DNA from: Bacteroidota bacterium
GTDB lineage: Bacteria; Bacteroidota; Bacteroidia; Chitinophagales; Chitinophagaceae
Assembly: GCA_018268105.1 (NCBI GenBank)
Contig: JAFDXG010000007.1
Coordinates: forward strand, 1 to 64,000
DNA: 64,000 bases
Reading direction: 5' to 3'
Below the pieces are notes generated by a model. That model had not been told where the DNA came from. It was given only the letters and a program-made list of their open reading frames with translations, and ran no database searches. Shown here piece after piece: positions 53,462 through 62,166 of the stretch; within the stretch, counting starts at the first letter, position 1; each line of letters opens with the position of its first letter. The translations under genes were made by a program, and so were the position numbers.

Positions 53462-54577
53462 TTACTGGTTGAGCATTAACGGCATAGCCAACATGAGCAG
53501 TTCTTCATCCTCATCTTTCTCCACTGGCAGCAAAATACCGGCTTTTGTGGGGGTAGAGAGTTCCAGTACTACTTCACTGCTTGGGGTAGCACTAAGAAGT
53601 TCTATTAAAAATTTTGCATTGAAAGCAATCTGAATGTCTTCTCCTTCATAGCGGCAACTCATTCTTTCATTTCCTTCAAAACTGAAATCCACGTCCTGGG
53701 CTGCCAGTTGAAGTTCAGCCCCGCTAATACTCAGGGCAACCTGGTTAGTACTTTTATTGGAAAACACGCTTACCCGTCTCAGGGCATTTTGAAAATCGGT
53801 ACGGCTTACCGTCATCTTATAGGGGTTCTCTGCAGGAATAACCACTTTATAATCTGGAAAACGAGCATCTATCAAGCGGCAAACCATTTCTGTGGTTCCA
53901 TGGTCAACAAAAAGATGATTACTGTTGTAAGAAACCTTCAATTCGTCTTCATTGTCAGGAAGGGCTGATTTCAGAAGGTTAAGCGGCTTTTTAGGTACGA
54001 TAAGTGAACTCTTTTCAGGGCAGGATACATCTATTCTGCGGTATTTTACCAGGCGATGGGCATCTGTTGCCACAAAAGTTAACCCCTTTTTATCCAGTTC
54101 AAACAGTACTCCGGTCATAGCCGGGCGGAGATCATCGTTGCTTACAGCAAAAAGAGTTTTATTTATAGCAGTAACCAGAGCAGAAGAACTCATGGTAAAC
54201 ATGTTGGTATCGTCTGCGGCAGGTTCTTTGGGAAAATTATCAGGATTTTCACCCATCACTTTATACTTGCCATTATCGCTGGTAATTTCTACACTAAAAT
54301 TTTTATCAATGGTAAATGTGAGTGGTTGATCAGGCAGATTTTTTAAAGAATCAATGAGGATTTTTGCCGGGATACAAATTTTCCCGCTGTCTCTTGCCTC
54401 AATATCTATATGAATTTTCATTACCGTTTCCAGGTCAGTAGCCACCACGGTAAGCTTGTTCTTTTCAATTTCAAACAAAAAGTCTTCGAGGATGGGTAAA
54501 ACCGTATTTGTACTGATAACACCGCTGATATGCTGTAGTTGCTTGAGCAATGCTGACGACGAAACAATAAATTTCAT
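53462..54577 (-). CDS. dnaN: DNA polymerase III beta subunit (sliding clamp)
   Basis: A 371-residue clamp monomer with three repeats of the clamp fold. The N-terminus MKFIVSSSALLKQLQHISGVI, LVVAT-type TVVATDLETVMKI, VATDAHRLVKYR and the C-terminal LLMLAMPLMLNQ are characteristic. The last residues match the C-terminal groove strand. As in other Bacteroidota, dnaN is away from dnaA. It is followed by the DUF2007 gene. Confidence 0.97.
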   Translation of the reverse strand: MKFIVSSSALLKQLQHISGVISTNTVLPILEDFLFEIEKNKLTVVATDLETVMKIHIDIEARDSGKICIPAKILIDSLKNLPDQPLTFTIDKNFSVEITSDNGKYKVMGENPDNFPKEPAADDTNMFTMSSSALVTAINKTLFAVSNDDLRPAMTGVLFELDKKGLTFVATDAHRLVKYRRIDVSCPEKSSLIVPKKPLNLLKSALPDNEDELKVSYNSNHLFVDHGTTEMVCRLIDARFPDYKVVIPAENPYKMTVSRTDFQNALRRVSVFSNKSTNQVALSISGAELQLAAQDVDFSFEGNERMSCRYEGEDIQIAFNAKFLIELLSATPSSEVVLELSTPTKAGILLPVEKDEDEELLMLAMPLMLNQ

Positions 54578-54743
54578 AATAGCCGTTAAAATTTGAATTA
54601 GGCAAATATAGAATTAAGAGGATAAATCTACCCCAATTTTTTAAAAGGATATCAACGACTAATCCACTACCTTGCCTAATTTCGGGATGCTGTTTGTCAA
54701 TAGGCTGAACAGCTGAAAAAACGCCCGGGTATTTTCATTTTCT

Positions 54744-55229
54744 ATGATACAACGAAAACAACTTTCGCCGGATCAGGCATATGAAAAAATAAAGCATTAT
54801 TGTGCTTACCAGGAACGCTGCCATAAGGAGACCCGGGAAAAATTATACAGCTTTGGTATACGAAGACATCAGGCGGATTTATTACTTTCTCAATTGATTG
54901 AGGAAGGCTACCTGAATGAAGAGCGCTTTGCTATTCAGTTTGCCGGTGGTAAATTCAGGATGAAACACTGGGGGCGAAATAAAATAGAACAGGGGCTGAA
55001 AGTCCGGTTGGTAGGCAGCTATTGTATTAAAAAAGCGCTGGCACAGATTGATGATAAAGATTATGAAGCTACTCTAAGCCGTCTGGCAGAGAATAAATGG
55101 CAGTTGCTAAAAGGAGAAAAGCACATTCTTATTAAAATGAGAAAACTGCAGGATTATCTTTTGCAAAAAGGCTACGAATATACCCGGGTGAAGGGTGCCG
55201 TAGAAAAAATAAAAGAGGCAAAAGGGTAA
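54744..55229 (+). CDS. recX: RecX family regulatory protein
   Basis: A 161-residue helical protein. The repeated RecX modules are visible: ERCHKETREKLYSFGIRRHQADLLLSQL, EGYLNEERFAIQFAGGKFRMKHWGRNKIEQGL (the F.....R....WG..KI..L signature) and a C-terminal LQKGYEYTRVKGAV. It modulates RecA. It stands alone, divergent from dnaN, and recA is not in view. Confidence 0.92.
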   Translation: MIQRKQLSPDQAYEKIKHYCAYQERCHKETREKLYSFGIRRHQADLLLSQLIEEGYLNEERFAIQFAGGKFRMKHWGRNKIEQGLKVRLVGSYCIKKALAQIDDKDYEATLSRLAENKWQLLKGEKHILIKMRKLQDYLLQKGYEYTRVKGAVEKIKEAKG

Positions 55230-55447
55230 CAAAAACATTATTTTTAGTTTCTGATTTTCAGATTTTGCAATCACTTTATTTCCGCACTTTATAAACAACG
55301 GCTAACTACTAAATTGTTAATAGCCATTTTCACGAATTAACCCAATACTTATCCGGACTGTTTTAAAGATTAATTAAGCAACTGTCAATAATTGCCTTTT
55401 ACCGGTTGGTGAAAGGAGTGTTGAACGTTAACATTAAAATCAACAAT

Positions 55448-55966
55448 ATGACAAAAGCTAAAAAAAAGAAGCCTGCGAGAACAGCAAAAAAAAATGTAAA
55501 AAAAGCAGTAAAAAAAACTACAACATCTAAAGCCGGATCTAAAAAGATGCCCGTCAGGGGGGGAATATTAACAAGGGGCGCAGAAGGAGTAGCCGGTATT
55601 GAAAGCACAACGCTTGACACGCTGTGCATTGTCAATGGATCGGATAATAACATTACCCTCGAAGTAAGGGTGGGAGCTGAAGAACAAACCAGCGATATGA
55701 CCATAAAGCTGGATGATACAGTAGTTGTTGAAAACCATGCCGGAAATTTTCCACCTACTATACTTGGAACCAATAAAAGCCTGGATAGCAAAAAACTGAG
55801 TATTGCTGCTGTGATTACAGATACATCACGGAAAACGAATTTTACAAGCCTGAAGATTATGCTTACCGGTGGTATAAGTGCCGATGTATATAATTTGTCT
55901 AAAACGGTTGATGAAGAAGGTGCATCCGCAGATTATATATGCCTGATCGAATTTTTTAAACCGTAA
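55448..55966 (+). CDS. Unknown protein with lysine-rich tail and beta domain
   Basis: A 172-residue protein of no family I recognise. The ATG at 55448 opens a Lys/Ala/Thr-rich tail of about 40 residues (MTKAKKKKPARTAKKNVKKA...) like histone H1-type tails. The rest (about 45-172) is a beta-rich domain (TLCIVNGSDNNITLEVRVGAE, DMTIKLDDTVVVENHAGNF, LSIAAVITDTSRKTNFTSLKIML). No signal peptide is seen. It lies 9 bases upstream of an exported barrel-like gene, so the two are almost certainly co-transcribed. Confidence 0.7.
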   Translation: MTKAKKKKPARTAKKNVKKAVKKTTTSKAGSKKMPVRGGILTRGAEGVAGIESTTLDTLCIVNGSDNNITLEVRVGAEEQTSDMTIKLDDTVVVENHAGNFPPTILGTNKSLDSKKLSIAAVITDTSRKTNFTSLKIMLTGGISADVYNLSKTVDEEGASADYICLIEFFKP

Positions 55967-55975
55967 AAGTGTTGT

Positions 55976-57217
55976 ATGAAACTTCCTCTAATGCTTTTAG
56001 CATTACTGACTTTTTCTTACCGGTCTATGAGCCAGGAGCAAATTGACACTACTATCACCATTGACCTGCTTAGTGCGCCGGCGTCGCCAGCTTCAAATTT
56101 ATTAGGGATAGCACCCAGTGATATTGATAAACCAACCGATGTTTCTGCTTTTATGCTTTCACTTCAGTCGGCATCCAACTCATTTACAAAACTCCCCTCC
56201 AATTATGCGATAGATATAGCACCATACTGGTTATTCAAACAAAGCAAAAAAGGTGATATAACCACGAAAGGGTTTGCAGAATCCTCGGGCAAAGATGTTC
56301 TGAAGCAAACTTTAGTATTGTCCTTTGCCATTCGTAGTCCCGATTCTCTCGAAACAACATCATTGCGTACCGGGAGCATATACGGAGGATTGGGATTTAA
56401 ACTATCAATTCTGAGAGGTGAATATGATAATAGTACAAAAAACGCATTGAATAAAATAAAGGCGCTACAGGATATCAGGCTGAGGCATTTGGATAAGGTG
56501 ATAACTGGTTTTAAAGCAAATGTTGACCCTGATGTTATTGAATTGCGACAGAAGATGCACGACTTGTTTAAAGACAAATCAACCGAAGAACAAATTGAAA
56601 TTAAAAATAGCCCAGAGTTCAAATCTATACAGGAGCAGTTGAGTAAAAAGCTACTTCAATATAAAGAAGCTGAAAAAAATGATGCAATTGATGAGTTAGA
56701 TAAACAGATACAAGCCGTAGCGGCTACTTTTCAAACTGTAAGAATTGGATGGACATGGGAAATATCAGGCGGGATAAGTACAGAATTCAGAAACAGACAG
56801 TTTAACAATTCCAAAATATACAATGCCGGGGTTTGGTCTACTGTTGGGTATACCGATACTACTTATGGTGCAGGTTTGTTCCTGCTCCGTCTTTTGCACA
56901 ATCCCGATCAGGTATTTGCAAAAAACAATATGGTAAATGATATGATGAATATTACCACTTTTGATGCCGGGCTAAGGTATATCTATAACCGGCCGCAATC
57001 TAAGTTCAGCGCAAGTGTGGAAGCCATATACAGGAGTATTCTTTCATCGAATACCATTGACCCGTCGTGGCGTATTGTTTTTAATGCCGACTATAAAATA
57101 CTGGCTAATCAGAAACTTACTTTTTCAATAGGCAGAAATTTTGATGGTACAATTACTAAAGCAGGGAATCTCATAGCAGCACTTACCTTCCTGAAAGGAT
57201 TTGGTAACAAGCGGTAG
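55976..57217 (+). CDS. Unknown exported outer-membrane protein with coiled coil
   Basis: A 413-residue protein with a signal peptide (MKLPLMLLALLTFSYRSMSQ). The first part (20-145) has strands such as NYAIDIAPYWLFKQS and VLSFAIRSPDSL. A highly charged helical stretch follows at about 150-255 (KALQDIRLRHLDKV...EQLSKKLLQYKEAEKNDAIDELDKQIQ). The last third is again strand-like and aromatic (WTWEISGGISTEFRNRQF, SKFSASVEAIYRSI, KLTFSIGRNFDGTI). It looks like an outer-membrane barrel with a periplasmic coiled coil. No named family is recognised. It pairs with the lysine-tailed gene just upstream. Confidence 0.72.
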   Translation: MKLPLMLLALLTFSYRSMSQEQIDTTITIDLLSAPASPASNLLGIAPSDIDKPTDVSAFMLSLQSASNSFTKLPSNYAIDIAPYWLFKQSKKGDITTKGFAESSGKDVLKQTLVLSFAIRSPDSLETTSLRTGSIYGGLGFKLSILRGEYDNSTKNALNKIKALQDIRLRHLDKVITGFKANVDPDVIELRQKMHDLFKDKSTEEQIEIKNSPEFKSIQEQLSKKLLQYKEAEKNDAIDELDKQIQAVAATFQTVRIGWTWEISGGISTEFRNRQFNNSKIYNAGVWSTVGYTDTTYGAGLFLLRLLHNPDQVFAKNNMVNDMMNITTFDAGLRYIYNRPQSKFSASVEAIYRSILSSNTIDPSWRIVFNADYKILANQKLTFSIGRNFDGTITKAGNLIAALTFLKGFGNKR

Positions 57218-57471
57218 AAATAATTCTTACCGAAGGAACACCGTATTTATCATCATAAACAAAGCTCCTGGGTAAACAGGATTACCTGAGAAAAGATCAA
57301 GACCATTTCAGTTGGGTAATGCATAATTATTCTGATGAAAAAGATGGTTTTGTGAGCTGGAAGGGTATGATAGGGGGGAAGATGGTATAACCCTGTATTG
57401 CAAAGGCAGGCAGGATTACCGTGCCTCTAAAACATAATAAAGGCTAAGATTATCTGAGTCTTTTCCTTTTT
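57218..57471. other. Intergenic stretch, possible gene relic
   Basis: About 250 bases without a called gene. An open plus-strand segment at 57259-57390 reads as a plausible protein C-terminus (YLRKDQDHFSWVMHNYSDEK) and ends in TAA, but it has no start and is blocked upstream by a stop. This may be a relic or chance. Confidence 0.3.
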
Positions 57472-57519
57472 GGTGTGGGCTCCGATAGTAATCGGAGCGA
57501 CACAAGGATTTTCAGTCCT
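57472..57519 (-). pseudogene. tRNA-Phe 3'-half relic fused to a palindrome
   Basis: On the minus strand this reads as the anticodon arm of tRNA-Phe (AGGACTGAAAATCCTTGTGTCG), then a hairpin GCTCCGAT-TACT-ATCGGAGC instead of the normal T arm, then CCCACACC like the acceptor 3' end. The first 22 bases (57498-57519) are identical to 57583-57604 in the intact tRNA-Phe gene. The 5' half of a tRNA is missing. Confidence 0.75.
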
Positions 57520-57526
57520 ATTAAAT

Positions 57527-57554
57527 AGAAAACCCCAACGAATTCGCCGGGGTC
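57527..57554 (-). terminator. Rho-independent terminator of tRNA-Phe
   Basis: On the minus strand CCCCGGCG-AATT-CGTTGGGG folds with two G-U pairs and runs into TTTTCTATTT. It starts 7 bases after the tRNA-Phe 3' end. Confidence 0.85.
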
Positions 57555-57558
57555 TTTG

Positions 57559-57631
57559 TGGTGTGGGGCGGGATCGAACCGCCGACACAAGGATTTTCAG
57601 TCCTTTGCTCTACCGACTGAGCTACCGCACC
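57559..57631 (-). tRNA. tRNA-Phe (anticodon GAA)
   Basis: A 73-base cloverleaf on the minus strand: acceptor GGTGCGG with CCACACC, D arm GCTC-AGTCGGTA-GAGC, anticodon arm AAGGA-CTGAAAA-TCCTT (anticodon GAA), variable GTGTC, T arm GGCGG-TTCGATC-CCGCC, discriminator A. The acceptor has one C-A mismatch at 5:68. CCA is not encoded. A partial copy lies about 40 bases further along the same strand. Confidence 0.95.
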
Positions 57632-57729
57632 ATTGTTTAACTTGCTCTATCCCGATATCATTTCATTCATCTGGAGCATATTTTTCAAAACGGGTAGCAA
57701 AAATAGAGGAATTCAACTTAACTACGAAA

Positions 57730-58635
57730 TTATTTAGCAGCTTCCGGAGTGCCATATTCAATATATTTCCAGCTAAAATGGTTTCCCTTAACTGAAAATA
57801 ATAAAAACCCCCTGGGTCCGTGCCGGTTACCCCTCCAGGAAGGACGACCAGCAACGGCTCCGCCGGTAATGAAATGTGTTCTGTTCTCCACGTTAATATC
57901 TTCCAGCCAATGGGTATGGCCCTGTAATACCAGCTTTAACTGATGATTTTTAAAAAGTTGCAGTACCTCATCGCGGTTTTTTATCCATGGGGTTGCTGTA
58001 CCTGTAGTGTTATTAGTTGGATAAACCTGATAAAAGGAAGATACAAAAGGAAGGTGTGCTGCAATAGCCACTGGTGTACGGGCATCAACTTTTTCCAAAT
58101 CTTGTTTCAGCCACTCCAACTGCTTCTCATCTACTCTGCCGAAATATTTTTTATCAGCAACATCCAGTACATTCAATACTATAAAATGCCAGCCTTTATG
58201 ATCAAATGAATAATACGGTTTACCGAGATAGCGTGTAAACATCCCATACTTATAATCCGGATGAGTAGAGTCAATATCACTTTCAGGGTAAATACCAAAC
58301 AGTTCGTGATTGCCCATGCAACTATGCACCGGAACATTAATTTTTGCTTTTAGTTCCTTATACAGGGAGAACAGTGAATCTCCTTTTTTTACGTTACCCC
58401 GCATTACATCAAATACCTGATCGCCCCCGGTCAACACAAAATCTACGTTCATTTTATTGATTGTATCAATTAACCGGGAAAACTCCGATACAACAAAGGG
58501 ATCATGCTTTACATGGAGATCGGTCATAAATACAAAAGAAAACTCCTGTTCTTTTCCGGGGTGGTGCTGAGAAAAAGTATTCAGCACAAAAAGGCAAAAA
58601 AACAGGACTCCAGCAGTTCGATAAAAAGGTTTCAT
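57730..58635 (-). CDS. Calcineurin-like metallophosphoesterase, exported
   Basis: A 301-residue protein with a signal peptide (MKPFYRTAGVLFFCLFVLNTFSQ). The dinuclear metal site is complete: FMTDLHV, VLTGGDQVFD, CMGNHELFG, IAAHLPF and LQGHTHWLED. It would hydrolyse a phosphoester or similar substrate in the periplasm. It follows recQ by 18 bases on the same strand; a functional link is not evident. Confidence 0.9.
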   Translation of the reverse strand: MKPFYRTAGVLFFCLFVLNTFSQHHPGKEQEFSFVFMTDLHVKHDPFVVSEFSRLIDTINKMNVDFVLTGGDQVFDVMRGNVKKGDSLFSLYKELKAKINVPVHSCMGNHELFGIYPESDIDSTHPDYKYGMFTRYLGKPYYSFDHKGWHFIVLNVLDVADKKYFGRVDEKQLEWLKQDLEKVDARTPVAIAAHLPFVSSFYQVYPTNNTTGTATPWIKNRDEVLQLFKNHQLKLVLQGHTHWLEDINVENRTHFITGGAVAGRPSWRGNRHGPRGFLLFSVKGNHFSWKYIEYGTPEAAK

Positions 58636-58653
58636 ACCATACAGAGAAAAATA

Positions 58654-60936
58654 TTACATTCCATACTGATTCAGGAACTTTATCCGCATAATTTTTAATT
58701 GTTCCCAGGTATAATTACCGTCACTGAGTTCCTGCTGCGCTACCTGTAATGAAGAGGTTTCGCAACTTTTGAAATAGTCCAGGATATCATCCTGGTCGTA
58801 TTCATCTACCATTTCGTCAATGGCATAGTCAAGATTAAGCTTTGTACCGCTGGCGGCAATGGTTTCCATTTCTTCCAACAGTGCATCCAGGCGAATATCT
58901 TTGTTTTTTGCAATAGACTCCAGCGGGATTTTTTTATCTGTTTGCTGAATAATATATACTTTCAGCCCGCTTTTATTCACCACGCTTTTCATTACGAAAT
59001 CATCAGGCCGCTCAATATTGTTTTCCTCCACATAACGTGCTATAAGTTCTACAAATGGCTTGCCGTAACGCAGCGCTTTGCCCTTACTCACTCCCTGGCA
59101 TTTTTCAAGCTCGGTGATGGAGGTAGGGTAAATCGTTGACATGTCCTGCAATGAAGTTTCGAGGAATATCACAAACGGGGGTAATCCTTTTTTCTTAGCT
59201 TCTTTCTGGCGAAGATCTTTTAGCATTTCAAACAATTTCTCATCAGTGCCTCCACCTGTATTGGCTTCAGATGAGCTATCGTCATCATCTTCGTTGGCTT
59301 CTTCAAAAAGGTTGTTTAAAACTATTTTAAATGAAACAGGTTTCTTCAGGAATTTTTCTCCTTTAGCGCCCATTTTCAGCACCCCATAATCTTCTATATC
59401 TTTTTGCAACAAACCTTCCAGCAGCATTTGCCGTATCAGAGAGTTCCAGTAGTGATCCGGTTGGTCATTACCTGAGGCAAATTCAGCTAAACTACCATGG
59501 CGATACATGTTTATCTGGGGGGTAAGCCTGCCTACGAGGATATTCACCACATAGTCGGTGGTAAAACGCTCATCAAGTTTTTTAACCACTTTCATCACCT
59601 TCACCACATCGTCTTTTGCTTCTACTCTTTCTTTTGGATGAAGACAGTTATCACATTCTCCGCAATTTTCTTCTGTATATTCCTCTCCAAAATAACTCAT
59701 CAATATTTTTCTGCGGCAAACTCCGGCTTCTGCAAAGGCAACGGTTTCACTAATCAATTGTGCACCTACCTCCCGTTCACTTAATGGTTTGTCGCGCATC
59801 AGGTGCTCCAGCTTGGCCACATCTTTATGCGAATAATATAATATACACTTCCCTTCCAGTCCGTCGCGACCGGCACGGCCGGTCTCCTGGTAATAATTCT
59901 CTATAGATTTGGGTATATTATAATGAATTACGAAACGGATATCTGGTTTATCAATTCCCATTCCAAAAGCGATAGTTGCTACAATCACCTGAACCTCTTC
60001 GCTCAAAAACAAGTCCTGGCGTTCCGCTCTAAGCTTGCCATCAAAGCCCGCATGATAAGGAACAGCTTTAATGCCATTGGCAACCAGTATATCGGCCAGC
60101 TCTTCTGTTGTTTTACGGTTGAGGGTGTATATTATACCACTCTTACCTTTCATCCCCACAATAAACTTTACTATACTTTTAATCGTTTGATCCTTTTTTA
60201 TTTTTGGTTGTATTTCATAATATAAGTTGCTGCGGTTGAAGGAAGAGATATAAATTTTTGGATCACGCAGGGCAAGGTTTTTAATAATATCGCTCTGCAC
60301 TTTTGGGGTAGCCGTAGCGGTTAATGCTATCACAGGGATATTGGGGTTTATCTCCGTCATCATTTCACGCAGGCGACGGTATTCCGGGCGAAAATCATGG
60401 CCCCATTCCGAAATGCAATGCGCTTCATCTACTGCAAAAAAAGAAATTTCCAAATCGCGGAAGAAATCAAGGTTCTCCTGTTTGGTCAACGTTTCTGGAG
60501 CAACATATAAAAGTTTTGTATGGCCATTTTTCAAATCATCGTGCACCTCTTTTATTTCTTTCTTATTCAGGGTAGAATTTAAAAAATGTGCGACATCGTC
60601 ATTGCTGCTATAGCCCCGCACAAGGTCTACCTGGTTTTTCATCAGAGCAATAAGCGGGGATACAACAATTGCACAGCCGGGGCTTAATAAAGCCGGGAGC
60701 TGGTAGCACAAACTTTTACCACCACCGGTTGGCTTTATGACAAAAGTATCATGACCTGCAAGCAGGTTTTCTATAGCCGGTTTTTGATTTCCCTTAAAAG
60801 CCTTGAATCCGAAATATTCCTTCAGACCGGCTTCTAAATCAATTTTACTATTTTTTAGAGGAACTGCCTTAGTTGTTGTGTTTGTTTTGGCAGTGGATTT
60901 CTCTTTTGAAGCTGTTTTTTTTGTTGCTGTTGGCAT
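58654..60936 (-). CDS. recQ: ATP-dependent DNA helicase RecQ
   Basis: A 760-residue helicase. After a Thr/Lys/Ala-rich head of about 30 residues come motif 0 FGFKAFKGNQKPAIENLLAG, Walker A PTGGGKSLCYQLPAL, DEAH in AVDEAHCISEWGHDFRPEYRRL, SAT-like ALTATATPKV, and motif VI YYQETGRAGRDGLEG. The zinc-binding RQC region has the CRRKIL...CGECDNCL cysteines, and an HRDC-like domain is at about 560-640. A C-terminal helical extension follows. The long form with extra C-terminus is common in this phylum. Confidence 0.95.
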   Translation of the reverse strand: MPTATKKTASKEKSTAKTNTTTKAVPLKNSKIDLEAGLKEYFGFKAFKGNQKPAIENLLAGHDTFVIKPTGGGKSLCYQLPALLSPGCAIVVSPLIALMKNQVDLVRGYSSNDDVAHFLNSTLNKKEIKEVHDDLKNGHTKLLYVAPETLTKQENLDFFRDLEISFFAVDEAHCISEWGHDFRPEYRRLREMMTEINPNIPVIALTATATPKVQSDIIKNLALRDPKIYISSFNRSNLYYEIQPKIKKDQTIKSIVKFIVGMKGKSGIIYTLNRKTTEELADILVANGIKAVPYHAGFDGKLRAERQDLFLSEEVQVIVATIAFGMGIDKPDIRFVIHYNIPKSIENYYQETGRAGRDGLEGKCILYYSHKDVAKLEHLMRDKPLSEREVGAQLISETVAFAEAGVCRRKILMSYFGEEYTEENCGECDNCLHPKERVEAKDDVVKVMKVVKKLDERFTTDYVVNILVGRLTPQINMYRHGSLAEFASGNDQPDHYWNSLIRQMLLEGLLQKDIEDYGVLKMGAKGEKFLKKPVSFKIVLNNLFEEANEDDDDSSSEANTGGGTDEKLFEMLKDLRQKEAKKKGLPPFVIFLETSLQDMSTIYPTSITELEKCQGVSKGKALRYGKPFVELIARYVEENNIERPDDFVMKSVVNKSGLKVYIIQQTDKKIPLESIAKNKDIRLDALLEEMETIAASGTKLNLDYAIDEMVDEYDQDDILDYFKSCETSSLQVAQQELSDGNYTWEQLKIMRIKFLNQYGM

Positions 60937-61136
60937 GTCATTCTGTTTACCGCACTCTGCATGAACTATGCATGCATTTTTTAAAAGTAGGCGAAGTTAA
61001 TATAATATACACTTTTACGTAAGGTTAGTGAATGCTTTATCACAATACATTAACTGTTAGATACATAGAAAGTATAACCCTATTAAGATATGAAAAAAAC
61101 AGGATTTAATAAAGATTTTTATACAGGGTACAGTTT

Positions 61137-61166
61137 TTGTAAACCATTATTTTTCAAGTAGGTTTG
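61137..61166 (+). promoter_or_regulatory. Bacteroidota-type promoter of the kdsD-like gene
   Basis: TTG (61137-61139) is followed after exactly 19 bases by TAGGTTTG (61159-61166), matching the TTG-N19-TAnnTTTG consensus at every fixed position. Transcription would begin about 6-7 bases before the ATG at 61179. Confidence 0.7.
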
Positions 61167-61178
61167 CGGGAGTTTTAC

Positions 61179-62141
61179 ATGGGTAACATTGATATTCAAA
61201 CAATAGCAAAGCGTACAATCTTACTGGAGGCTGAGTCTGTAGAGCAGCTGATGCAGTATATAGATGATGAGTTTGAGCAGGTTGTAAAATTAATTGCTTC
61301 CTGCAAAGGAAAACTTGTTATTACCGGTATAGGTAAGAGTGCTTTAATAGCTCAAAAGATTGTAGCGACATTAAATTCCACGGGTACCCCTGCATCTTTT
61401 TTGCATGCTGCTGATGCTATACATGGCGATCTTGGCCTGGTTCAACCAAACGATATTGTTCTGGTAATCAGCAAAAGCGGCGAAAGCCCTGAAATAAAAT
61501 TATTGTTACCATTGATTAAGAATTTTGGTAATACTATTATTGCCATGACCGGCAATCTGCAATCTTTTTTGGCAACACATGCTGAGTATATACTAAATAC
61601 CAGCGTGAAACAAGAGGCTTGTCCTAATAACCTGGCGCCGACTACCAGCACTACCGCCCAATTAGCTATGGGTGACGCTCTTGCAGTTTGCCTTATTGAA
61701 AATAATGGCTTTACCAGTGATGATTTTGCAAAGTTCCACCCAGGTGGCACACTCGGTAAAAGATTATATCTTAAGGTAGGAGATTTGTTAGCTCGGGATG
61801 TGATGCCACAAGTTGAAATGAATTCGGATCTGAAAGAAGTAATTATTACCATAACAAAATATAGAATGGGAGCTACTGCGGTTGTGAAAGAGGGTGCTAT
61901 TACCGGGATAATCACTGATGGGGATTTACGCCGTATGCTTCATAAAGGTGAAGACCTGGCAGATGTAAGAGCACAGGATATCATGAGCAGAAACCCAAAA
62001 TGTATAGAGGAAGATCAGTTGGCTGTTTCCGCTTTGGATTTGATGAGGAAAAATGATGTAAGCCAGTTATTGGTGAAAAACGATAATATATACGTTGGTG
62101 TATTACATTTGCACGATTTAGTAAAAGAAGGAATTATATAA
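61179..62141 (+). CDS. kdsD: KpsF/GutQ family sugar isomerase (arabinose-5-phosphate isomerase)
   Basis: A 320-residue protein with a SIS domain followed by a CBS pair. SIS motifs are LVITGIGKSALIAQKIVATLNSTGTPASFLHAADAIHGDLGLV and VISKSGESPEI; LAPTTSTTAQLAMGDALAVCL and KFHPGGTLGKRL are diagnostic of D-arabinose-5-phosphate isomerases. CBS domains are at about 205-320 (ARDVMPQVEMNS and AQDIMSRNPKCI). It makes the precursor of Kdo. The ATG at 61179 replaces a TTG five codons upstream. manC follows 25 bases later; kdsB is elsewhere in the window. Confidence 0.93.
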   Translation: MGNIDIQTIAKRTILLEAESVEQLMQYIDDEFEQVVKLIASCKGKLVITGIGKSALIAQKIVATLNSTGTPASFLHAADAIHGDLGLVQPNDIVLVISKSGESPEIKLLLPLIKNFGNTIIAMTGNLQSFLATHAEYILNTSVKQEACPNNLAPTTSTTAQLAMGDALAVCLIENNGFTSDDFAKFHPGGTLGKRLYLKVGDLLARDVMPQVEMNSDLKEVIITITKYRMGATAVVKEGAITGIITDGDLRRMLHKGEDLADVRAQDIMSRNPKCIEEDQLAVSALDLMRKNDVSQLLVKNDNIYVGVLHLHDLVKEGII

Positions 62142-62166
62142 AACAAAAACTATTGTTTAGATAATT

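Noticed and set aside
55399..55791. 130-codon minus-strand frame rich in Phe and Val
   Set aside because: It is the antisense of the lysine-rich tail gene; poly-Lys codons read as Phe on the other strand.
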